Assembly: GCA_035623985.1 (NCBI GenBank)
Contig: DASPSJ010000078.1
Location: 1-64,000, forward strand
DNA: 64,000 nucleotides
Origin: DAHUYF01 sp035623985
GTDB lineage: Bacteria > Pseudomonadota > Alphaproteobacteria > ATCC43930 > CGMCC-115725
Reading direction: 5' to 3'
The translations under genes and the position numbers were made by a program. Below the pieces are notes generated by a model, which was not told where the DNA came from, ran no database searches, and saw only the letters and a program-made list of their open reading frames with translations. Positions 56,998 through 64,000 of the stretch are shown piece by piece; the first letter of the stretch is position 1, and every line of letters starts with the position of its first letter.

Positions 56998-57876
56998 ATG
57001 GACACCGGCCTCGTCTTCTTTCTCATCCAGGTCCTGAACGGCGTGCAGCTCGGCCTGCTGCTGTTCCTGGTGGCGAGCGGGCTCACCCTGATCTTCGGCA
57101 TCATGGGCATCATCAACCTCGCCCATGGCAGCTTCTACATGCTGGGCGCCTATCTCGCCTTCTCGCTGGCCGAGCTCTGCGGCAGCTTCTGGCTCTCGCT
57201 GCTGATCGCCGTGCCGCTCACCGTGCTCATCGGCCTTGCGCTCGAAGCCGCGCTGTTCCGGCTGCTTTACACCCGCGATCATCTCTACCAGGTGCTGCTG
57301 ACCTATGGATTGATCCTGGTCTTCGAGGAATTGCGCAGCCTGATCTTCGGCGACGACGTCCATGGCGTGGCCGTGCCGGGCTTTCTCGAGGCCTCCATTC
57401 CCTTGACGGACACGCTGAGCTATCCCGTCTACCGCCTGTTCATGTCGGCGGTGTGCCTCGCCATCGCCGGCGGGCTTGCGCTCCTCATCCGCCGCACGCG
57501 GCTCGGCATGACCATCCGCGCCGGCGCGGTCAACCGCGAGATGGTGCAGTCGCTGGGCATCGATATCGGCCTCGTCTATCGCTTCGTCTTCGCGCTGGGC
57601 GTGGCGCTCGCCGCCTTTGCCGGCATGATCGCCGCCCCCGTCGCCTCGGTCTTTCCCGGCATGGGCAATCAGATCCTCATCGTCTCCTTCGTCGTCGTCG
57701 TCATCGGCGGCATCGGTTCGATCAAGGGCGCCTTCCTCGGCGCGCTGCTGATCGGGCTCGCCGACACTTTCGGCCAGGTCTATGCGCCGGCGATCGCCGG
57801 CATGACGGTCTATGTGCTGATGGCGGCGGTGCTGCTGTGGCGCCCGGCCGGGCTCTTCGGGCGCGCCGGCTCGTGA
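56998..57876 (+). CDS. Branched-chain amino acid-type ABC transporter permease (LivH-like)
   Basis: A 292-residue inner-membrane permease with about eight helices. Typical LivH segments are LIFGIMGIINLAHGSFYMLGAY near the N-terminus and VVVVIGGIGSIKGAFLGALLIG near the C-terminus. No Shine-Dalgarno is seen because the inverted repeat runs up to the ATG. Its stop overlaps the next permease start as GTGA. It probably imports an aromatic acid with its operon partners. Confidence 0.92.
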   Translation: MDTGLVFFLIQVLNGVQLGLLLFLVASGLTLIFGIMGIINLAHGSFYMLGAYLAFSLAELCGSFWLSLLIAVPLTVLIGLALEAALFRLLYTRDHLYQVLLTYGLILVFEELRSLIFGDDVHGVAVPGFLEASIPLTDTLSYPVYRLFMSAVCLAIAGGLALLIRRTRLGMTIRAGAVNREMVQSLGIDIGLVYRFVFALGVALAAFAGMIAAPVASVFPGMGNQILIVSFVVVVIGGIGSIKGAFLGALLIGLADTFGQVYAPAIAGMTVYVLMAAVLLWRPAGLFGRAGS

Positions 57877-58847
57877 CGCGCCGCTTCCGCCTCGGCCCAT
57901 GGCTGCTGGCGCTCGCGGCGCTGGCGCTGCTGGCGTTTCCCGCCGTCGCCGGCAAGTTCTATCAGCAGCTCTTCAGCACCATCATGATCATGGCGATCTT
58001 CGCCATGAGCCTCAATCTGCTGGTCGGCGGCGCCGGGCTCGTCAGCCTCGGCCACGCCGCCTTCTTCGGCCTCGGCGCCTATGCGCTGCTGCTGCTGTCG
58101 CCGGCCTACGCGGCGGCGAGCCTGTGGCTGTCGCTGCCGGCGGCGGTCGCGCTGGCGGCGGCGGCGGCGCTCGCCATCGGCCTCTTGGTGCTGCGCAGCT
58201 CCGGCGTCTATTTCATCATGGCGACGCTCGCCTTCGCGCAGATGTTCTTCTATTACGTCACCGGCGCCAAATGGCTGGGCGGCTCCGACGGCGCCTATAT
58301 CTACGTCAAGCCCGACGCGGCGCTGTTCGGCCTGACGCCGTTCCGGCTTGCCGACACGCGCGATTTCTATTACGTCGCGCTGGCGCTGATGGCCGCCACG
58401 TATCTTCTGCTGCACGTCCTCCGCTACGCGCCCTTCGGCCGCGTGCTGCGCGGCATCCGCGCCAACGAGCAGCGCATGCGCGCGCTGGGCTTCGCCACCT
58501 TCCGCTACAAGCTTGCCGGCTTCGTCATCGCCGGCGCGCTCGCCGGGCTTGCCGGCTATCTCGACGCCGCGCAATTCGGCTTCGTCAATCCCGACCTCTT
58601 CGGCTGGCGCCAGTCCGGCATCGTGCTGATGATGGTCATCCTCGGCGGCATGAATGCGCTTCCCGGGCCGATCCTCGGCGCCTTCGCGCTGGTGCTGCTG
58701 CAGGACTTCCTCGCCGATGCGACGCGGCACTGGCTGCTGCCGATGGGGCTTTTCATCATCCTGGCGGTGCTGGCGCTGCCGCAGGGGCTGAGCGGCCTCG
58801 CCCTCCGGCTCGGCGCGTTCGCCCGGGGCGAGGCGCGCGGTGCCTGA
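57873..58847 (+). CDS. Branched-chain amino acid-type ABC transporter permease (LivM-like)
   Basis: A 324-residue second permease with about nine helices. The LivM signature SLNLLVGGAGLVSLGHAAFFGLGAY is at about 40-64, and the cytoplasmic loop GRVLRGIRANEQRMRALGF, which contacts the ATPase, follows near 190-210. The start is a GTG overlapping the previous stop. The usual LivG ATPase gene is missing directly after it; LivF follows instead, overlapping by 8 bases. Confidence 0.92.
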   Translation: MTRRFRLGPWLLALAALALLAFPAVAGKFYQQLFSTIMIMAIFAMSLNLLVGGAGLVSLGHAAFFGLGAYALLLLSPAYAAASLWLSLPAAVALAAAAALAIGLLVLRSSGVYFIMATLAFAQMFFYYVTGAKWLGGSDGAYIYVKPDAALFGLTPFRLADTRDFYYVALALMAATYLLLHVLRYAPFGRVLRGIRANEQRMRALGFATFRYKLAGFVIAGALAGLAGYLDAAQFGFVNPDLFGWRQSGIVLMMVILGGMNALPGPILGAFALVLLQDFLADATRHWLLPMGLFIILAVLALPQGLSGLALRLGAFARGEARGA

Positions 58848-59571
58848 GCGCGGTCCCGCCGACCCGCCGCTGGTGGAGGCGCGCGGCCTCCACACCTTCT
58901 ATGGGCCGAGCCACGTGCTGCACGGCGTCGATTTCAGCCTGCGGCGCGGCGAGACCATCGCGCTGATGGGGCGCAACGGCATGGGCAAGACGACGCTGCT
59001 GCGCTCGCTGCTCGGGCTGACGCCGCCCCGAAGCGGCGAGGTCTTCATCGACGGGCGGAACATGACCGGCGCGCCGCCGCACGCCATCGCCCGCCAGGGC
59101 ATCGCCTTCGTGCCGGAGGGGCGCGGCATCTTCGTCACGCTCTCCGTGCGCGAGCATCTCGTCATGGCGGCGCGGCCCGGCCGCGACGGGCGGCGCGATT
59201 GGACCCTGGAGCGCGTGCTCGCCACCTTTCCGCGGCTTGCCGAGCGGCTCGACCGCGGCGGCGCGCTGCTCTCCGGCGGCGAGCAGCAGATGCTCACCAT
59301 CTCGCGCGCGCTGATGACCAATCCCGACCTCCTCATCCTCGACGAGGCGACCGAGGGGCTGGCGCCGCTCATCGCCAAGGAGATCTGGGCGATCCTGCGC
59401 CAGGTGCGCGCCGGCGGCACGGCCGTGCTCATCGTCGACAAGAACGTCGCCGCGCTCGCCGCGGTGGCCGACCGCGCCGTCGTCCTGGTCAAGGGCCGTG
59501 TCGCCTTCGCCGGCGGCACCGCCGAGCTCATGGCGCAGCCGGAGATGGTGCATCGGCATCTGGGCGTCTGA
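58840..59571 (+). CDS. ABC transporter ATP-binding protein (LivF-like)
   Basis: A 243-residue ABC ATPase with Walker A GRNGMGKT (44-51), the signature LSGGEQQ (144-150), and Walker B LLILDEATEGLAP, all typical of LivF. Normally LivF pairs with LivG; only this ATPase is encoded here, so either it works as a homodimer or LivG is encoded elsewhere. The start is a GTG inside the end of the permease gene. It ends the transporter operon; a 136-base gap precedes the chemoreceptor gene. Confidence 0.93.
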   Translation: MPERGPADPPLVEARGLHTFYGPSHVLHGVDFSLRRGETIALMGRNGMGKTTLLRSLLGLTPPRSGEVFIDGRNMTGAPPHAIARQGIAFVPEGRGIFVTLSVREHLVMAARPGRDGRRDWTLERVLATFPRLAERLDRGGALLSGGEQQMLTISRALMTNPDLLILDEATEGLAPLIAKEIWAILRQVRAGGTAVLIVDKNVAALAAVADRAVVLVKGRVAFAGGTAELMAQPEMVHRHLGV

Positions 59572-59707
59572 TACCCGAATCTCCGATTATGGCGCGGCGC
59601 ACGCGAGCGGCGAATGTTCAGACTTAGTAATTCTTTCAAGACTTTCTGGTAATACCTTGCACCATACGGGCGCATCGCCGCCGCACCACGACAATGGAAG
59701 AAATGCC

Positions 59708-61813
59708 ATGGCAAGGCTACAGCCGGTGTTCGGATTGCGGTCGATAGGGGTCCGGCTTTATGCCGTGCTCGGCGTCCTGGCCGTGCTGACGATAGCCCTG
59801 TGCATGATCTCGATCGCCGATGCCTGGCGCGAGCAATCGGCAGCCGCGCGCGCCGTGGTGACGGCGGACGTCACCAAGGAGCTGTTCCTGGCGATGCAGA
59901 CGGCGCGCCAGGACCGCGGGATAACCTCCGTCGCCCTTGCCGCCCCGACGCCGGCGACGTCCAATTTCACCGCCGACATCCTCAAATTGCGCGAGCGCAG
60001 CGAGGCGGCAGTCGCCCGCGCCTTGCAGGCGCTCGCCAATTCCGGCGATGCCGCCGGGCTGGATCTCGCCGCCTTCAATCGCGCGCATGATGCTCTCGTC
60101 GGCATGCGCAAGCGCGCGGATGAGGCAATCGCGAAGCCGGGCGAGGCGCGCGACGCAGAGACGGTCAAGGGATGGTTTCCCGCCGCCACGGCTTTTCTCG
60201 ACCAGCTCGACGCGATTTCGGCGCAACTCGAGAAGCGGCTTGCGCTGTTCGATCCGATGATCGAACGCCTGCAGGAAGTGAAGCGGCGCGGCTGGAGCAT
60301 GCGCGTAACCGCGGGCAACGAGCTCTTGACCCTGGCGCAGCTCGTCGCGGCGCGCGGCGCGCCGACGCCGAAGCAGCAGGAACTCGTGTGGCAATCCGTC
60401 GGCCAAACCCGCGACAGTTGGGAAGCGATCAGCGAGCTGACCGCGAATGGTGGCGTGCCCGCTTCGCTCGCCGCCGCCGTCGACACGGTGCGGAAAAATT
60501 ACTGGCCATGGGTCAAGGAGACGCGCGATCCGGTGTGGCAGACCCTGCTGTCCGGCGCGCCGGAGATCGGCTTCGAGGAGTGGAACCGGCAGAACCTCGC
60601 CCAGTTGAACGACATCGTCGGCATCCCGACAGCCGCCACCGAGGCCTCCGAGGCCGTGGCCGAGGAGCGCGCCGGTGCGGCGGTAAGCCGCCTGCTCGGC
60701 GACGGGGCGTTGAGCGTTTTCGTCGTTCTGCTCTGCATCGGCGGCGGCGTCGTTGTCCGCCGGCAGATCGTGCATCCCGTCTCCCGACTGACCGGCTCGA
60801 TCCAGCTTCTGGCGGAGGGCGATTACGAGACGGAGATCGTGCCGGTGCCGCGACGCGACGAGCTCGGCGCCATGCGCGACGCGCTCGGCACCTTGCGCGG
60901 CAACGCACGGGAAGCCGCCAAGACCGCGGCGGAGCGCCAGCAGGAGCAGCAGGCCGCCCTGGCGCGCGGCCAGCAGCTCGAGATTTTGTGCCGCAGCTTC
61001 GATTCCGACTCCGCGAGCCTGCTGGAGGCCGTCGCCGCGGCAAGCAGCGGCATGCAGCGGAATTCCGCCGCCATGGCGACGGCGGCCAAGCGGACGTCGG
61101 AACGCTCCGATGCGGTCGGCGAGGATGCCGGCAAGGCCACGGCCACGGTACAGACCGTCGCCGCGGCGGCCGAGGAGCTTTCGGGGTCCATCACCGAGAT
61201 CGGTCGGCAGGTTCAGCGCGCCGCCACGGTGGCGAATGATGGAGCGCAGCGGGTGGAACGCACGAACGAGGTCGTTGCCGGCCTTGCCGACGCGGCGCAA
61301 AAGATCGGCGAGGTCATCGGTCTGATCCGGAGCATCGCCAACCAGACCAATCTGCTGGCTTTGAACGCCACGATCGAGGCTGCGCGCGCCGGCGAGCACG
61401 GCAAGGGTTTTGCCGTCGTCGCCACCGAGGTGAAGACGCTGGCAAGCCAGACGGCAAAGGCAACCGGCGACATCTCGACCCAGGTCGAGGGAATTCAGGC
61501 CGTGACCAGCGACGCCGTCACCGGCATTCAGGCCATTACCGGCGTGGTGCGGGAGATCTCGGAGATCGCGGCTTCGATCGCGGCATCCGTCAACCAGCAG
61601 ACGGCCGCCACGGCGGATATCGCGCGCAACGTCCAGGATGCCGCCAACGCCATGCAGAGCATCGCCGGCAACGTCGCCGAGGTACGGAGCGTCGCCGGCG
61701 AGGCGATGGGCGTCGCAACCAAGACGGCGGACGCCTCGACCAGGCTGTCGAGCGAGAACGAGCGGCTGCGCGGCCGGATGAGCGAATTTCTGAATCGCCT
61801 GCGCGCGATGTGA
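59708..61813 (+). CDS. Methyl-accepting chemotaxis protein
   Basis: A 701-residue transmembrane chemoreceptor. Helix 1 lies at about 12-32, a large periplasmic helical domain of about 300 residues follows, helix 2 is at about 332-351, then HAMP (about 352-405, ending PRRDELGAMRDALGTL) and a cytoplasmic signalling coiled coil with the tip IANQTNLLALNATIEAARAGEHGKGFAVVA at about 543-572. The ligand domain is not one I recognise. Placed between the aromatic-acid transporter and a hydrolase of the box cluster, it may sense benzoate or a related compound. Confidence 0.9.
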   Translation: MARLQPVFGLRSIGVRLYAVLGVLAVLTIALCMISIADAWREQSAAARAVVTADVTKELFLAMQTARQDRGITSVALAAPTPATSNFTADILKLRERSEAAVARALQALANSGDAAGLDLAAFNRAHDALVGMRKRADEAIAKPGEARDAETVKGWFPAATAFLDQLDAISAQLEKRLALFDPMIERLQEVKRRGWSMRVTAGNELLTLAQLVAARGAPTPKQQELVWQSVGQTRDSWEAISELTANGGVPASLAAAVDTVRKNYWPWVKETRDPVWQTLLSGAPEIGFEEWNRQNLAQLNDIVGIPTAATEASEAVAEERAGAAVSRLLGDGALSVFVVLLCIGGGVVVRRQIVHPVSRLTGSIQLLAEGDYETEIVPVPRRDELGAMRDALGTLRGNAREAAKTAAERQQEQQAALARGQQLEILCRSFDSDSASLLEAVAAASSGMQRNSAAMATAAKRTSERSDAVGEDAGKATATVQTVAAAAEELSGSITEIGRQVQRAATVANDGAQRVERTNEVVAGLADAAQKIGEVIGLIRSIANQTNLLALNATIEAARAGEHGKGFAVVATEVKTLASQTAKATGDISTQVEGIQAVTSDAVTGIQAITGVVREISEIAASIAASVNQQTAATADIARNVQDAANAMQSIAGNVAEVRSVAGEAMGVATKTADASTRLSSENERLRGRMSEFLNRLRAM

Positions 61814-61904
61814 TCGGCGCCGCCGCCATCCAGGGGCTTGACGATCTCCGTCGCGGAAACTGGTATAAGCCTTCCGCGTCCCTTTCCCGTTTCGGATTCC
61901 CGCC

Positions 61905-62663
61905 ATGCCTTTCCTGACCGCCGCCGGCCATCGCCTGGAATACGAGCGGATTCCGGGAAAGCCGGAGGCGCCGACGCTGGTCCTGCTGCATGAGGGGCTG
62001 GGCTCGGTGGCGATGTGGCGCGATTTTCCGGCGAAGCTGGCGCAGGCGACGGGTTTTCCGCTGGTGGTCTATTCGCGCTACGGCTACGGCCGCTCCGACC
62101 CCATCGCCGCGCCGCACGGCGTCCGCTACATGCATGACGAGGCGCTCCTCGCGCTGCCGGAGCTGCGCCGGGCGCTCGGCCTCGAGGACGTCATCCTGGT
62201 CGGCCACAGCGACGGCGCCTCGATCGCGCTTATTCATGCCGGCGAGGGAAGATGGCCGGTGCGCGCGCTCATCCTCGAGGCGCCGCACGTCTTCGTCGAG
62301 GAGGTCTCGGTCAAGAGCATCGCCGAGGCGCGCGCGCTTTACGAGAGCGGCGATTTGCGCCAGCGCCTCATGCGCTATCACGCCCGCGTCGACAGCGCCT
62401 TCCGCGGCTGGAACGACGCCTGGCTCGCTCCCGATTTCCGCGCCTGGAACATCGAGGACTGTCTGCCGGGCGTCACTTGCCCGGTGCTGGCGATCCAGGG
62501 CAAGAACGACGAATACGGCACGCTGGCGCAGATCGAGGCGATCGAGCGCGGCGTCGCGGCGCCGTTCCGCAAGCTGGTGCTCGAGCGGTGCGGGCACTCG
62601 CCGCATCGCGACCGGGAGGAAGCGGTGCTGGCGGCGATGGCCGCGTTCATCGCCGGCGTCTGA
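61905..62663 (+). CDS. Alpha/beta hydrolase
   Basis: A 252-residue alpha/beta hydrolase with nucleophile Ser102 in VGHSDGAS, the oxyanion region LLHEGLGSV, an acid Asp in QGKNDEYGT (about 204) and His in LERCGHSPHRD (about 230). Hydrolases of this type are regular members of box clusters, where one may open the lactone or thioester formed late in the pathway; whether this enzyme does so is an inference from position. It ends 15 bases before the convergent lemA gene. Confidence 0.87.
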   Translation: MPFLTAAGHRLEYERIPGKPEAPTLVLLHEGLGSVAMWRDFPAKLAQATGFPLVVYSRYGYGRSDPIAAPHGVRYMHDEALLALPELRRALGLEDVILVGHSDGASIALIHAGEGRWPVRALILEAPHVFVEEVSVKSIAEARALYESGDLRQRLMRYHARVDSAFRGWNDAWLAPDFRAWNIEDCLPGVTCPVLAIQGKNDEYGTLAQIEAIERGVAAPFRKLVLERCGHSPHRDREEAVLAAMAAFIAGV

Positions 62664-62678
62664 CGGTTTCCGGCGTCC

Positions 62679-63281
62679 TCAGAACTTGACCTGCGGCACC
62701 TGCTGGGCCTGCTCGGAGATGGTGAAGGTCTCGCGCAGCTTGGCGTCGGGATAGAGCCAGGCCGCGATCCATCTGTCGGGAATGGTGCGGAGCGTCGTGT
62801 TGTAGGCCTGCACCGCGGCGATGTAGTCGCGCCGCGCCACCGCGATGCGGTTCTCGGTGCCTTCGAGCTGCGACTGCAGCGCCAGGAAGTTCTGATCCGA
62901 TTTGAGCTGGGGATATTGCTCGCTCACCACCAGCAGCCGGCCGAGCGCACCGGTGAGCGCCGCCTGGTTCTGCTCGAACTGCTTGAACGCCTCGGGGTTC
63001 GACAGCACGTCCGCCGGAAGCTGCATCTGCGTCGCCTTGGCGCGCGCCTCGGTCACCTGGGTCAGCACCTGCTGCTCCTGATGGGCATAGCCCTTCACCG
63101 TCTCCACCAGATTGGGGATGAGGTCGGAGCGGCGCTGATACTGGTTCAGCACCTGGCTCCACGCCGCCTTCACCGCCTCGTCCTGGCGCGGCACCTTGTT
63201 GACGTCGCAGGCGGAGAGACCGGCGAGCACCGCCGCCAGGGCGGCGAGGCGGAGCGCGATGGAGGGAAGGCGCAGCTTCAT
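62679..63281 (-). CDS. LemA family protein
   Basis: A 200-residue LemA protein, usually a membrane-attached four-helix bundle. The signal sequence ends at a lipobox-like LSAC (Cys25), so it may be a lipoprotein. The conserved core is RRSDLIPNLVETVKGYAHQE (about 50-69) and RDYIAAVQAYNT. AAGGA lies 7 bases before the ATG at 63281. Its role is unclear; it accompanies TPM-domain genes, as in many bacteria. Confidence 0.92.
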   Translation of the reverse strand: MKLRLPSIALRLAALAAVLAGLSACDVNKVPRQDEAVKAAWSQVLNQYQRRSDLIPNLVETVKGYAHQEQQVLTQVTEARAKATQMQLPADVLSNPEAFKQFEQNQAALTGALGRLLVVSEQYPQLKSDQNFLALQSQLEGTENRIAVARRDYIAAVQAYNTTLRTIPDRWIAAWLYPDAKLRETFTISEQAQQVPQVKF

Positions 63282-63334
63282 GGGATGATCCTTCGATGCC
63301 AGGGCGGGGATGATACAAGCCCGCGCGGCGGGTG

Positions 63335-63937
63335 TCAGGCGCCGGACGCCGGCGGCGCCGCCGGGAAATGGGTTTCGAGCACGGCGCCGCAGGCCTCGGC
63401 GGCGGCGACGAAGCCGTCGGCGAGCCGGCCCGCGGCCACCGCGGCGACGAAATCGGCGACGATCCGCTCCCAGGTGCCGGCGGGGACCTTGGCGTGGATG
63501 CCGCGGTCGGCGATCACCTCGACGTAGCGCTCGCCGAGCGAGACGAAGAACAGGACGCCGTTGCGGTGGGCGGCATTGGCCAGAATGCGGGCGGCGAATT
63601 CGCGATGGGCGAGCTGGCGCGCCTGCGCGTGCTTGAAGCGCCGCGGCACGGTCATGAGCCGCAGCCGCCGCCAATCGAGCAGCAGCGCCAGCGCCGCGAA
63701 CAGCGCCGCCTCTACGGCAAGGCCCGTGCCGATGGGCAGCGCCGGCCGCGCCAGGGCCAGGACGCCGGCGGCGAGGAAGGCAAGCGCCGCGGCCCAGACG
63801 ATCGGAAACAAGGTGTAGCGGTCGCTCTCCCGCACGATGACCAGGGCAAAGGTGGAGCTGGTGCGCCGCTCCACCGCCGCCGTCGCGGCGCGGATGCGCT
63901 CATGCTCGGCTTCCGTCAGGGGAGTCTTTGCGATCAC
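63335..63937 (-). CDS. TPM domain (TLP18.3/Psb32/MOLO-1) membrane protein
   Basis: A 200-residue protein with two transmembrane helices (about 43-62 and 68-90) and a TPM domain split around them; the C-terminal part has NGVLFFVSLGERYVEVIADRGIHAKV. The start is a GTG at 63937 that overlaps the upstream stop as GTGA, making it coupled to the partial gene at the window edge. TPM proteins with LemA are linked to membrane protein quality control in some bacteria; the role here is unknown. Confidence 0.88.
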   Translation of the reverse strand: MIAKTPLTEAEHERIRAATAAVERRTSSTFALVIVRESDRYTLFPIVWAAALAFLAAGVLALARPALPIGTGLAVEAALFAALALLLDWRRLRLMTVPRRFKHAQARQLAHREFAARILANAAHRNGVLFFVSLGERYVEVIADRGIHAKVPAGTWERIVADFVAAVAAGRLADGFVAAAEACGAVLETHFPAAPPASGA

Positions 63938-64000
63938 CAACTGCCCGAAGCGCCTCCGCCGCCGAAAGAGCCGCCGCCACCGGAAAAACCGCCGTCCGAG
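63934..64000 (-). CDS. C-terminal end of a Gly-rich TPM-domain protein (partial)
   Basis: Only the last ~21 codons lie in the window. They read SDGGFSGGGGSFGGGGASGSW and a TGA stop, the Gly/Ser-rich tail with a terminal Trp typical of YgcG-type TPM-domain proteins. The stop overlaps the next gene's GTG. The rest of the gene lies beyond position 64000. Confidence 0.7.
   Translation of the reverse strand, partial: SDGGFSGGGGSFGGGGASGSW

Overview
The window is a GC-rich (roughly two-thirds G+C, by eye) chromosomal segment of an alphaproteobacterium. The clade is supported by a GcrA-type cell-cycle regulator with a GANTC (CcrM) site upstream, a DUF4167 protein, the gene order clpB / DUF4167 / prmC-prfA-hemA-hisS-ispG / rodZ-like / ptsP / lysC, and a minCDE operon. 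A Rhodospirillales- or Hyphomicrobiales-like genome is most likely; the sequence alone does not settle the order.

Region 1 (1-29.5 kb) is mostly housekeeping. An M23 murein peptidase, an SDR and a cyanase precede a long minus-strand block: clpB, DUF4167, prmC-prfA-hemA-hisS-ispG (tightly coupled), a RodZ-like protein, ptsP (EI-Ntr), a nitronate monooxygenase-like flavoprotein and lysC. ubiG is divergent. A two-domain cold-shock protein, gcrA, a MASE1 hybrid histidine kinase, a MoxR/CoxE pair, minCDE, a degenerate SNase-like secreted protein, an orphan tatA and a HisC-like aminotransferase follow.

Region 2 (29.5-37.3 kb) is accessory. It holds a TumE/TumA toxin-antitoxin pair whose toxin lacks a usual start codon, a HigBA-type pair and a small unknown gene lying between an intact phytanoyl-CoA dioxygenase gene and a 93%-identical scrap of such a gene, and a tightly coupled three-gene minus-strand operon (class V aminotransferase, membrane sulfatase-fold protein, PhyH dioxygenase) of unknown purpose. 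Dispersed palindromic repeats crowd the gaps here and around the queuosine genes.

Region 3 (37.3-42.4 kb) carries queA-tgt and, after a repeat-rich gap, queF-queG: together the later steps of queuosine synthesis and tRNA modification. A cupin gene is followed by what looks like a complete trp-type attenuator (promoter, near-leaderless leader peptide with two Trp codons, competing hairpins) with no biosynthetic gene behind it.

Region 4 (42.4-62.7 kb) is an aerobic benzoyl-CoA (box) pathway cluster: ferredoxin reductase-like protein, boxB, boxC, boxR, a flavodoxin, benzoate-CoA ligase, a branched-chain-amino-acid-type ABC transporter (binding protein, two permeases, one ATPase), a chemoreceptor and an alpha/beta hydrolase. 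TGCA-containing sites occur before boxC, between boxR and the flavodoxin gene, and before the ligase gene, suggesting one BoxR regulon. The cluster is interrupted by a two-gene insert of visibly lower GC (RusA-like protein plus a PD-(D/E)XK/HEPN fusion) and also holds a pentapeptide-repeat protein and a membrane acyltransferase. The window ends with lemA and TPM-domain genes on the minus strand.

Most other long open frames lie antisense to real genes and reflect the high GC. No rRNA, tRNA, CRISPR array, integrase or transposase was seen.
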